Assembly: GCA_965656875.1 (NCBI GenBank)
Contig: CBFHMJ010000043.1
Location: 247,590 to 311,589 of the forward strand
Origin: CBFHMJ01 sp965656875
GTDB lineage: Bacteria > Pseudomonadota > Gammaproteobacteria > Enterobacterales > Alteromonadaceae
Direction of reading: 5' to 3'
DNA: 64,000 bases
A program made the translations under genes and the position numbers. The notes under the pieces were generated by a model that was not told the DNA's origin, did no database searches, and saw nothing but the letters and a program-made list of their open reading frames with translations. This document shows positions 46,247-54,133 of the stretch, piece by piece. The first letter of the stretch is position 1, and each line of letters starts with the position of its first letter.

Positions 46247-48697
46247 ATGAAAATAACAACAAAGAAACAAGCCCGATTCCTTTTAAGTTCGCTGGCGGTT
46301 TTTACAGCAAGCTTTTCAACGTCGTCATTAGCTGCAATTCCCAATGGCTATTACGATACCGTTAACACTTCCTCACCTGTGGCATTGAAATCTTCATTAC
46401 ATGAAATCATCGATGACCATCAACGTTTTCCCTATACCTCAAGTTCAACCGATACCTGGGATATTCTTGAGCAGGCAGATCAAAATCCTGATGACCCCGG
46501 AGCGGTCATTGATGTTTATCGAAATGCCAGCTTTACCAAGCAAGGTGGAGGAAACACATTTTACAATCGAGAGCACAGTTGGCCGAAGTCCTATGGCTTC
46601 CCCAATGATGGCAGCAGCAACTATGCATACACAGATGCTCACCACTTATTTATCTCTGACAGTGGATACAACAGCAGCCGTAGTAACAAACCTTATGCTT
46701 CATGTACCTCTGGCTGTACAGAGAAAACAACAGAGTTTAATAACAATCGTGGCGGAGGATCTGGTGATTCGAACTGGACTGCAGGTTCATTCTCACAAGG
46801 AAGTTGGCAAACCTGGCCTGGCCGCCGAGGTGATGTAGCCCGAGCACTAATGTACATGGCAGTACGCTATGAAGGTGGCTCTCATGGCACAACAGGCTAC
46901 GCAGAACCCGATCTTATTCTTACTGATGACCGAAATCTCATCGATCAATCTAATCAGGGCAGTAATATTTCTGTTGCTTACATGGGGTTAAAATCGACAT
47001 TGCTTCAATGGCATAAAGAAGACCCGGTCGATGAATTCGAAATTCGCCGTAATGATGCTATCTATTCACATCAAGGCAATCGAAATCCATTCATTGATCA
47101 CCCTGAGTATGTTGCCTGCGTATTTGAAGGTAACTGTACAGGCGGCAGCGATACCACTCCTCCGGCAGCACCAACCGGCTTGTTAGCCAGTGGCGGCAAC
47201 GGTAGCGTTACGTTGAACTGGACAGCCAATAACGAAGCTGATCTAAATGGATACAATGTTTACCGTAGTACATCTGCCGGTTCAGGTTATAGCCGGGTTA
47301 ATACCGGAACAGTTTCAACCAGTGCTTATACTGATGATTCAGTGCTGGCAGGAACAACTTACTTTTATGTTGTATCAGCATTAGACACTTCATTTAACGA
47401 ATCTACCTATAGTAACGAAGTAACGATCACCACCGAGCAAGGCTCAGGTACTGGTGATGGCACCGCCTGGATTAACGAATTCCACTATGACAACAGCAGC
47501 ACGGATGTCGGTGAGTTTGTAGAAATCGCAGGCCCTGCAGGCTTGAGTCTGTCCGGCTACAGTGTCGTTGGTTACAACGGTAACGGTGGTGGCAGTTATA
47601 AAACCGTCAATCTTAGCGGCGTTATTCCAGACCAAAGCAATGGTCATGGGGTACTGAGCTTCTCATTCAGCTCAATGCAAAATGGAGGACCAGACGGCCT
47701 CGCATTAGTTGACGGTACTGGCAGCGTTGTTGAATTCCTAAGCTATGAAGGCACATTTGTAGCAACAAACGGACCTGCGAATGGCATGACATCAACAGAT
47801 ATTGGTGTTGCTGAAACCTCAAGTACACCGGCTGGATATTCTCTACAACTGGCAGGTTCAGGTAATGGCTCTGCAGATTTTACCTGGCAAGCAGCCTCAA
47901 CAGCGACGTCAGGAGCAATCAACACAGGACAGTCTTTTACAGGTACTCCGGTTAATCAGGATCCTGTAGCGGCTTTCACCGCAAACTGCACTGATTTAAG
48001 CTGTAGCTTTGATGCCTCTTCGAGTTCGGATCCGGATGGTTCTGTTGTCAGCTACAGCTGGGATTTTGGTGATTCATCGACAGGCACTGGTGTAACGTCT
48101 TCTCACAACTATGGTACAGACGGTGATTTTACAGTGACATTAACTGTCACTGATGACCAGGGTGCAACTAATATTTCCAGCCAGACGGTAACAGTTACTG
48201 CTCCGGTAGTAACAGGCGAAGCATGGATTAACGAATTCCACTACGACAATTCTGGTAGTGACACAAATGAGTTCGTTGAAATTGCTGGTACCGCAGGACT
48301 AAACCTTTCAGGTTGGAAAGTAATTGGCTACAACGGTAACGGTGGTAAAACGTATAAAACAGTCAACCTTTCTGGTGTTATTCCTAACCAACAAAATGGT
48401 CTGGGCACTTTAAGCTTTGCATTTAGTGGTATGCAAAACGGTTCTCGTGATGCATTAGCTTTAGTGAACAACACGGGAGAAGTTGTGTTGTTCATTAGCT
48501 ATGAAGGAACCGTCACCGCAGTCAATGGCGATGCAAATGGCATGACATCTACAGATGTTGGGGTTAGCGAACCGAGCTCTACGCCTGTTGGCCATTCACT
48601 GCAACTAGGTGGTACGGGCAATAGCTATGCTGATTTTAGCTGGCAAGCAGCTAAAGCCAATACGGCGGGCAGCATTAATAGCGGACAATCGTTTTAA
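46247..48697 (+). CDS. Secreted endonuclease I with FN3, PKD and two LTD-like domains
   Basis: 816 residues from ATG 46247, which has GGAGG at 5-base spacing and starts a signal peptide (about 1-30, ending SSLAA). Residues about 33-295 are the EndA/NucM endonuclease I domain, with NREHSWPKSYGF (catalytic His region), DAHHLFISD and the RNDAIYSHQGNRNPFIDHPEYV end signature. A fibronectin-III domain (about 302-393), an LTD-like domain (about 407-563, WINEFHYDN), a PKD domain (about 570-655, YSWDFGDSS) and a second LTD-like domain (about 659-816) follow. The two LTD copies are clearly paralogous. Predicted to cut extracellular DNA for nutrient use or matrix remodelling. No cell-anchor or sorting tail is seen. 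Confidence 0.92.
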   Translation: MKITTKKQARFLLSSLAVFTASFSTSSLAAIPNGYYDTVNTSSPVALKSSLHEIIDDHQRFPYTSSSTDTWDILEQADQNPDDPGAVIDVYRNASFTKQGGGNTFYNREHSWPKSYGFPNDGSSNYAYTDAHHLFISDSGYNSSRSNKPYASCTSGCTEKTTEFNNNRGGGSGDSNWTAGSFSQGSWQTWPGRRGDVARALMYMAVRYEGGSHGTTGYAEPDLILTDDRNLIDQSNQGSNISVAYMGLKSTLLQWHKEDPVDEFEIRRNDAIYSHQGNRNPFIDHPEYVACVFEGNCTGGSDTTPPAAPTGLLASGGNGSVTLNWTANNEADLNGYNVYRSTSAGSGYSRVNTGTVSTSAYTDDSVLAGTTYFYVVSALDTSFNESTYSNEVTITTEQGSGTGDGTAWINEFHYDNSSTDVGEFVEIAGPAGLSLSGYSVVGYNGNGGGSYKTVNLSGVIPDQSNGHGVLSFSFSSMQNGGPDGLALVDGTGSVVEFLSYEGTFVATNGPANGMTSTDIGVAETSSTPAGYSLQLAGSGNGSADFTWQAASTATSGAINTGQSFTGTPVNQDPVAAFTANCTDLSCSFDASSSSDPDGSVVSYSWDFGDSSTGTGVTSSHNYGTDGDFTVTLTVTDDQGATNISSQTVTVTAPVVTGEAWINEFHYDNSGSDTNEFVEIAGTAGLNLSGWKVIGYNGNGGKTYKTVNLSGVIPNQQNGLGTLSFAFSGMQNGSRDALALVNNTGEVVLFISYEGTVTAVNGDANGMTSTDVGVSEPSSTPVGHSLQLGGTGNSYADFSWQAAKANTAGSINSGQSF

Positions 48698-48726
48698 TCG
48701 TCTGACAATATAACCGTCAAACATCC

Positions 48727-48756
48727 AACCGGAAGTACTTGTACTTCCGGTTTTTT
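48727..48756 (+). terminator. Terminator after the secreted nuclease
   Basis: AACCGGAAGTAC / GTACTTCCGGTT stem followed by T-run, 30 bases past the stop. Confidence 0.9.
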
Positions 48757-49114
48757 ACTAAATACTCTTCCCATTAATAATCCTTCAATCGATACTGCAC
48801 CAGCAATTACACATTTATCTTGTAGGTATTTGCATAAAGAAGCGTGAAGATTTTCCGTATAAAAGGTTGAGATAGCAGCCTGACACATTGTGAGACATTG
48901 ACCTTTTTCGCAACAGGTTAAAATTTCTTTCTTTTAATTCATATAGATACAAACAACTCCAAAACGAAAACCTTTTGTAACCACTAAGTAAACAACTAAA
49001 AAGCTTCATTCGGCACATTCGTAATCATCTGCGATTCATGTACTTTATCTCTCGCCGACAACAACCCTACACAACGCACTTTCCATTGTAAGGCCCATTG
49101 TACTTGTCGGTACT

Positions 49115-49151
49115 CAGCTGAAGCGCAACCCCACATATTGCGTTTCAGCTG
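49115..49151. repeat. Long hairpin between convergent terminators
   Basis: CAGCTGAAGCGCAA pairs with TTGCGTTTCAGCTG across a 9-base loop: 14 pairs with one G-U when read as plus-strand RNA. It lies outside both terminators and lacks a T-run. Confidence 0.6.
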
Positions 49152-49171
49152 AACATCTCATTCACCCAAAC

Positions 49172-49203
49172 GAAAAAGCCCCACAGGAAACTGTGGGGCT
49201 TTC
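49172..49203. terminator. Terminator of the pseudaminate operon (bidirectional)
   Basis: AAAGCCCCACAG / CTGTGGGGCTTT with a GAAA loop, flanked by A-run and T. It lies 36 bases after the acyl carrier protein stop on the minus strand. Confidence 0.9.
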
Positions 49204-49238
49204 ATCTTATTCACTTAACTTTATGCAGACTCTACAAT

Positions 49239-49481
49239 CTACGACAAATACTTAGCGACGATCTCTTTAGCTTTACCAAATGAGCTCATGTCAATGATGT
49301 CATCAGTGTCCAACATAATATCAAATACACCTTCAAGCTCTGCAACTAACATCATATGTGCCGTAGAATCCCACTGCTTTATGGTGTTGTATGTCAGGTC
49401 ATCTGTTACAACATCTTCTGTAATCTCGAGTGCCGTTACGAATGCTTGCTTTAGCTTAGTTTCAAGCTCATTTGCCGTCAT
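49239..49481 (-). CDS. Acyl carrier protein in the pseudaminate cluster
   Basis: 80 residues, acidic and helical, with the phosphopantetheine site Ser in QWDSTAHMMLVAELE (about residue 39). It is not the housekeeping AcpP (the usual DSLD motif reads DSTA). It begins 5 bases after the pseH stop and is the last gene before the terminator, so it belongs to the pse operon. It presumably carries an acyl group delivered to the sugar or to a modifying enzyme of the cluster. Such carriers occur in some surface-polysaccharide and flagellin glycosylation loci. Its partner is unknown. Confidence 0.82.
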   Translation of the reverse strand: MTANELETKLKQAFVTALEITEDVVTDDLTYNTIKQWDSTAHMMLVAELEGVFDIMLDTDDIIDMSSFGKAKEIVAKYLS

Positions 49482-49486
49482 GTGTA

Positions 49487-50047
49487 TTATTTAAACCTCT
49501 GAAGTATTTTGAGTCTTTCTTTTGCTGCATCATGATTGCTAACGGTCAATGCCATACTAACCAGATCAGATGACTCTTGAATAACCTGAGGCGCATTATA
49601 CCCAAGGGTTTTATTAAATCGTATCGCAGTTTCATTTGATTTAAATACCCGAGCCACCAATAACTCACATTGAGTTTGTTCGAATGCCGCCTCATTCAAT
49701 GCCAATGCAGGAGAAAAACTTAAAACCGTGCTTCGATATTTGCTGTCCGGCGCTAAATACAATCCGGGTTCAAGTCGTTTGGCTTCAGTAATCGGCTCTC
49801 CGTCAAAACTACGTATATTTGCTACGCCATGGGGCTGATCATTAAAACAAATGACGAAATACTGACAATCTGTACGTTGTGCCAATTGCTCAAACCACTC
49901 AACCTGCTGCGCTGTAGTAATTAATGACTGGTTTAGCATATGCATTCGTACATCGTCATGATTACGCCATTCACGAATGGTTTCTAAATCATCGTAAGCA
50001 ATCGGCCTTAATGATGCTCCCCATCCGGCAATATTAGCTGTCAGCAC
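49487..50047 (-). CDS. pseH: GNAT N-acyltransferase, PseH-like
   Basis: 186 residues with a GNAT fold: SLRPIAYDDLETIREWRNHDDVRMHML at the N-terminus is the pattern of PseH and related sugar N-acetyltransferases, and NEAAFEQTQCELLVARVFKSNETAIRFNKTLGY closes the acyl-CoA site. PseH acetylates the 4-amino group of the UDP-sugar made by PseC. It overlaps pseG by 14 bases and is followed 5 bases later by an acyl carrier protein, so an acyl donor other than acetyl-CoA is conceivable here. Confidence 0.82.
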   Translation of the reverse strand: MLTANIAGWGASLRPIAYDDLETIREWRNHDDVRMHMLNQSLITTAQQVEWFEQLAQRTDCQYFVICFNDQPHGVANIRSFDGEPITEAKRLEPGLYLAPDSKYRSTVLSFSPALALNEAAFEQTQCELLVARVFKSNETAIRFNKTLGYNAPQVIQESSDLVSMALTVSNHDAAKERLKILQRFK

Positions 50048-51125
50048 AATGTTCTACCTCATTTACTATCGCCTCTGCCAACCGTTCAACTCCCTTTCCA
50101 TCGATAATTCCTGATAGCTTTTCTCGCATTAACATCAACTTTTTATCGTCGTGCCAATACTTCATCACCATGTTAATTGCTTGTTCTACAGACGAAGGCG
50201 ATGCATCATTCACGGCTTCACACCACCCCAGCTCTAACTGAGATTTAAGTGAAATTCGCTGGTTATCTGCTACCGGGATGAACACCGCTGGTACATGACA
50301 AAACGCTAATTCATAAACACAACTTCCAGGCGCCACTAATGCCAACGAGCATGATTTCATTAACAGTTCATAATGCTCAGGTTGTTGATGAAAGTGAACC
50401 GAAACACCATGCTTTAACTTAATCTGACGACAATAATCCGCAATCATCTCAGGCTGTAAAAAAGCAGTTCCAACAACAACATGAATGTCACCCGGTACAT
50501 CAATAACTGACTGCTGCAATAAATAACACAATACTTGTGACGTTATACCCAACGGATCACTTCCACCAAAATTAATCCATAAATCATTAGAAGCTGGAAG
50601 AGCTTTAGCATCCAGAAATGACTGCCGCACGATAGCGTATTGCATGCCGATTAAATGAAGCGCATCGGGTGCCGTCTGTTCATAGCCTAACAAGGTTGCA
50701 TCAGACACACTATTAATAACGATGTCGCAATGAAGCTCGGGAATGTCATTCAAATCATCAAATACAATAACACGCTGCATGCTCTTTCGGTTGGAATACA
50801 ACGTTTGCCGATACGTTACTGAAAAGTGATAGCCATCAAGTACCAGGGCCGCCACCACATCTTGTGATAACTGTTCACATGTTGCTTGCAAATCGGTATC
50901 ACTACCCGCTTCAACGTTCAGACTGCGACAAGCAATCTGCTGCGTATGCAGTATCGAAGCCAGTGATGTTGGTAATTCGCTTGAGATAAATACGGGGTCA
51001 ATACCACGAGATTTTAACGCGACAGCAAGTGATAAGCATCGCATGAAATGTCCCATTCCCAGCGCCGAGCTGGCATCAACTCGAAACAGGATGGTTTGGA
51101 TTCCTTTCGTTGAATGGGCAATCAA
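50034..51125 (-). CDS. pseG: UDP-2,4-diacetamido-2,4,6-trideoxy-beta-L-altropyranose hydrolase
   Basis: 363 residues. GT-B-like fold related to MurG: N-terminal FRVDASSALGMGHFMRCLSLAVAL, with the catalytic His expected in GMGHFMRC, and a C-terminal nucleotide site (LVAPGSCVYELAFCHVPAVFIPVADNQR). PseG removes UDP before PseI condenses the sugar with phosphoenolpyruvate. The start overlaps the pseI stop by 4 bases (ATGA), indicating coupled translation. Confidence 0.92.
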   Translation of the reverse strand: MIAHSTKGIQTILFRVDASSALGMGHFMRCLSLAVALKSRGIDPVFISSELPTSLASILHTQQIACRSLNVEAGSDTDLQATCEQLSQDVVAALVLDGYHFSVTYRQTLYSNRKSMQRVIVFDDLNDIPELHCDIVINSVSDATLLGYEQTAPDALHLIGMQYAIVRQSFLDAKALPASNDLWINFGGSDPLGITSQVLCYLLQQSVIDVPGDIHVVVGTAFLQPEMIADYCRQIKLKHGVSVHFHQQPEHYELLMKSCSLALVAPGSCVYELAFCHVPAVFIPVADNQRISLKSQLELGWCEAVNDASPSSVEQAINMVMKYWHDDKKLMLMREKLSGIIDGKGVERLAEAIVNEVEHCADS

Positions 51126-52180
51126 CTCAGTAATGTCCAGTCAAGGGCGGTCCCTTTCAGGCAAGAAGTACTAAACGTTCGCCCTATTACATCTTCATAA
51201 TATTTCGGAGCTAAACCTAACCCCGGGCGGACAACCTGAATATTATCCTCAGTCACCGGCTCTCCAGCAATTACATCTCGACTAATATAAATTGAACGTC
51301 GATACTTTTTAGATTCCTGCTCGCTGGCTGAACCACCGAAAGTAATCTGTCCCTTCAATTGAGCGGCTATCTCTACATGTTGAACTAATTCCTTTAATTC
51401 ATCAGGTTCCAACGAAAAGTCAGCATCAACACCACCATCAGCACGATTCAATACGAAATGTTTTTCGATGATAGAAGCACCCAATACAGTCGCTCCAATT
51501 GCAGCAGTAACACCGGGGCTATGATCAGACAATCCGACTTCACATTGAAATGTTTGTCGCATATGAACCATAGTCGCAAGATTCGCTTCAGAAGCCGGGG
51601 CAGGATAAGCACTGGTACATTTCAACAACGCTAATTGTGTGCAACCGTTGTCCTTCAATACCTGAACTGACTCAGCCAGCTCATGCAATTCAGCCATTCC
51701 CGTTGACATAATTACTGGTTTACCCGTTTTGGCAATCCGTTTGATAAGCGGGATATCTGTATTCTCAAACGATGCAATTTTGTAACAAGGAACATTCAGT
51801 GATTCAAGAAAGTCTACGGCGGAAATATCAAAGGGAGAACTAAACGCAATGACGCCCAGGGAGTTGGCATAATCAAAGAGCTCCTGATGCCATGACCAGG
51901 GCGTTGACGCTTTTTGATAGAGTTGGTGAAGAGACTGCCCTTTCCAAAGATTATCATTATCTTTGATATAAAACTCATCCTGCTGTGCATCCAGCGTCAT
52001 TGTATTTGCGGTATAAGTTTGTAGTTTAATGGCATCAGCGCCTGCCTCCGCAGCCGCTTTCACCATTGACCGTGCTTTTTCCAACGACTGATCATGGTTA
52101 CCGGAAAGTTCAGCAATGACAAATGGAGAAGAGCTGGTAGATATAGTTCTACCCGAGATTGAAAAATCAGCGAAAGACAT
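51122..52180 (-). CDS. pseI: Pseudaminic acid synthase
   Basis: 352 residues. NeuB-type TIM barrel (FVIAELSGNHDQSLEKARSMVKAAAEAGADAIKLQTYTANTMTLDAQQDEFYIKD) and C-terminal SAF/antifreeze-like domain (RRSIYISRDVIAGEPVTEDNIQVVRPGLGLAPKYYEDVIG). The SGNHDQSLE and TANTMTLD wording is that of PseI rather than of sialic or legionaminic synthases. It condenses the altrose derivative with phosphoenolpyruvate to pseudaminic acid. It lies 34 bases after pseF. Confidence 0.93.
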   Translation of the reverse strand: MSFADFSISGRTISTSSSPFVIAELSGNHDQSLEKARSMVKAAAEAGADAIKLQTYTANTMTLDAQQDEFYIKDNDNLWKGQSLHQLYQKASTPWSWHQELFDYANSLGVIAFSSPFDISAVDFLESLNVPCYKIASFENTDIPLIKRIAKTGKPVIMSTGMAELHELAESVQVLKDNGCTQLALLKCTSAYPAPASEANLATMVHMRQTFQCEVGLSDHSPGVTAAIGATVLGASIIEKHFVLNRADGGVDADFSLEPDELKELVQHVEIAAQLKGQITFGGSASEQESKKYRRSIYISRDVIAGEPVTEDNIQVVRPGLGLAPKYYEDVIGRTFSTSCLKGTALDWTLLS

Positions 52181-52214
52181 AGAGAAAATACCCCGGAATT
52201 ATGATGCTGACAGC

Positions 52215-52943
52215 CTACTTATCATTATCAATAAGCTGTTGGATCGCCCGATACATGACTTCAGCACGTCGCCAGTCATCCATCGTATCAACATCCTGAA
52301 CTAAATAATGAGGTAAACGAACGGGTATCGCCTGACTGGAAAAAATATCGTGGTTTTCGATGAAGGCTGATGACTTCCCCCAATAGAACTGTCCGGTATC
52401 ATGGTAAACCGGCTGGAGATCTTGCGAGCGCATGGACAGGCAATCCGGATATAAAGGCGTTATAACTTCGCCTTCTTTTTCATCCGGCTCAAGCGTAAAA
52501 GAACGTTGTACAGGATAGCGATGTTCAGTAACCCCAAAAGCATAACTTTTATCAGGATTTTCAATCAGTGAATTTAATCCCTGTTCAAGATATTCAGCCC
52601 GAAGCATTGGCACAGTAGCATAAATACAGCACACAAAATCGGGCAAGGATCCCATATCTGCCAGTGTTTGCAATGCATGCACGACGACTTCAGCAGTGCC
52701 CGTATGATCATCGGCCAGCTCTTCAGGGCGGACAAAAGGAACTTCTGCGCCATAAGAACGAGCAATATCAGCAATTTCCTGATCATTCGTTGAAACAATA
52801 ACACGATCAAATAGTTTGCTTTCCCGAGCCACTTCGATGCTGTATGCAATCATCGGCTTGTTATTAAACAACCGTATATTTTTCCGGTGAATTCTTTTGC
52901 TACCGCCTCGGGCCGGGATTACCGCGATCGCGCTTTTCTTCAT
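52215..52943 (-). CDS. pseF: Pseudaminic acid cytidylyltransferase
   Basis: 242 residues. N-terminal nucleotidyl site AVIPARGGSKRIHRKNIRLFNNKPMIAYSI is the CMP-nonulosonate synthetase signature. Later VPFVRPEELADDHTGTAEVVVHAL and the HDTGQFYWGKSSAF segment are typical of PseF. It activates pseudaminic acid with CTP to CMP-Pse, the donor used by the flagellin glycosyltransferase Maf. It overlaps the pseC stop by 4 bases. Confidence 0.93.
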   Translation of the reverse strand: MKKSAIAVIPARGGSKRIHRKNIRLFNNKPMIAYSIEVARESKLFDRVIVSTNDQEIADIARSYGAEVPFVRPEELADDHTGTAEVVVHALQTLADMGSLPDFVCCIYATVPMLRAEYLEQGLNSLIENPDKSYAFGVTEHRYPVQRSFTLEPDEKEGEVITPLYPDCLSMRSQDLQPVYHDTGQFYWGKSSAFIENHDIFSSQAIPVRLPHYLVQDVDTMDDWRRAEVMYRAIQQLIDNDK

Positions 52944-54118
52944 AAACGTCCTGACAATGTTGTTATCTGCTCAACCACAAATGCTTGCTGAGCGGGAGTC
53001 AATGCCGGATACAACGGAAGTGTCAGACATTGCTGGTAAAACAATTCCGCGCCGGGGAAATCCCCCCAATCAAAGCCAAGTCTTTGATAATACGGTTGTG
53101 TATGCACCGGAATATAATGAACCTGAGAGCGAATGCCAACCTGTGAAAGGATTTTAAATGCTTCCTGACGTGTAATTGCCGAATTCTCAGGCAATTTGAT
53201 AACAAAAAGATGCCAGGCACTCAGACAATCTTCCGATACGCTTAAACAGCTTATCGGCAGATCATGAAAAGCTTTGAGATAAATGTCAGCCAACTCATTA
53301 CGTTTATCAATAAATGACGATAATTTTTTTAACTGACTTAACCCCAGCGCAGCGTGAATATCGCTCATGCGATAATTAAATCCCAATTCATGCTGCTGAT
53401 ATTGCCAGGGTTCAACCGCCGAAAGCTCAGGATCTTTTCGTATGCCATGCGTTCTTAATTGCTTCATTCGTTCAGCAAGCGCATCATCCTGAGTGACGAC
53501 CATACCGCCTTCTGCACTGGTAATCACCTTGACTGGATGAAAGCTGAAAACAGCACAGTCAGACCACTGACAACGTCCTACAGGTTTCTGTTTGTAGTAA
53601 CCGCCAATAGCATGGGAAGCATCTTCGATTATCTTGATGCCAAATGGTTGACACAATTCAGCGATTGCCTTCATATCGCAACTGTTTCCGGCAAAATGCA
53701 CCACAATCAGCACATCAGGCAACTGCGAGTTTTGTTCAGCAACCTTCAGTTTGTCTCTCAATGCCGAAATACAAATGTTGCCAGTTGCAGGATCGATATC
53801 AACAAAGTCTACGTCTGCGCCACAATATCGAATCGCATTAGCTGAAGCGACAAACGTTAACGGCACTGTCCAACCCAGTTTCCCCGGTGATAAATCCAGT
53901 GCCATACAAGCGATATGTAATGCTGACGTCGCACTGTTAACAGCGACTGCATGAGATGCCCCCACAAACGAAGCAATTGCTTGCTCAAATGCCGGAACGG
54001 TTTGTCCCTGAGTAAGAAAGTCAGATTTCAGGACGCCCACAACCGCTTGAATATCATCATCATCAAGCGACTGTCGTCCATAAGGAAGCGGAAGATTTAG
54101 CGGATTACTGGAAGACAA
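52940..54118 (-). CDS. pseC: UDP-4-amino-4,6-dideoxy-N-acetyl-beta-L-altrosamine transaminase
   Basis: 392 residues. PLP aminotransferase of the DegT/DnrJ/EryC1 class: YGRQSLDDDDIQAVVGVLKSDFLTQGQTVPAFE at the N-terminus, IEDASHAIGGYY, and the PLP lysine in FSFHPVKVITSAEGGMV. GFNYRMSDIHAALGLSQL is also present. PseC makes the 4-amino sugar from the PseB product. pseB itself is not next door; instead the dioxygenase-GSCFA gene lies 15 bases upstream. Confidence 0.93.
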   Translation of the reverse strand: MSSSNPLNLPLPYGRQSLDDDDIQAVVGVLKSDFLTQGQTVPAFEQAIASFVGASHAVAVNSATSALHIACMALDLSPGKLGWTVPLTFVASANAIRYCGADVDFVDIDPATGNICISALRDKLKVAEQNSQLPDVLIVVHFAGNSCDMKAIAELCQPFGIKIIEDASHAIGGYYKQKPVGRCQWSDCAVFSFHPVKVITSAEGGMVVTQDDALAERMKQLRTHGIRKDPELSAVEPWQYQQHELGFNYRMSDIHAALGLSQLKKLSSFIDKRNELADIYLKAFHDLPISCLSVSEDCLSAWHLFVIKLPENSAITRQEAFKILSQVGIRSQVHYIPVHTQPYYQRLGFDWGDFPGAELFYQQCLTLPLYPALTPAQQAFVVEQITTLSGRL

Positions 54119-54133
54119 CTACTACGTCTCAAT

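Larger units (their letters stand above)
48698..49238. other. Convergent region between the nuclease and pse genes
   Basis: 541 bases holding the nuclease terminator (48727-48756), an unusually long hairpin (49115-49151) and the terminator of the pse operon (49172-49203). No protein gene is supported. Confidence 0.55.

Noticed and set aside
48694..49018. Minus-strand frames of 64 and 67 codons after the nuclease gene
   Set aside because: The first crosses the nuclease terminator; neither has a plausible ribosome site, a domain or gene-like composition.
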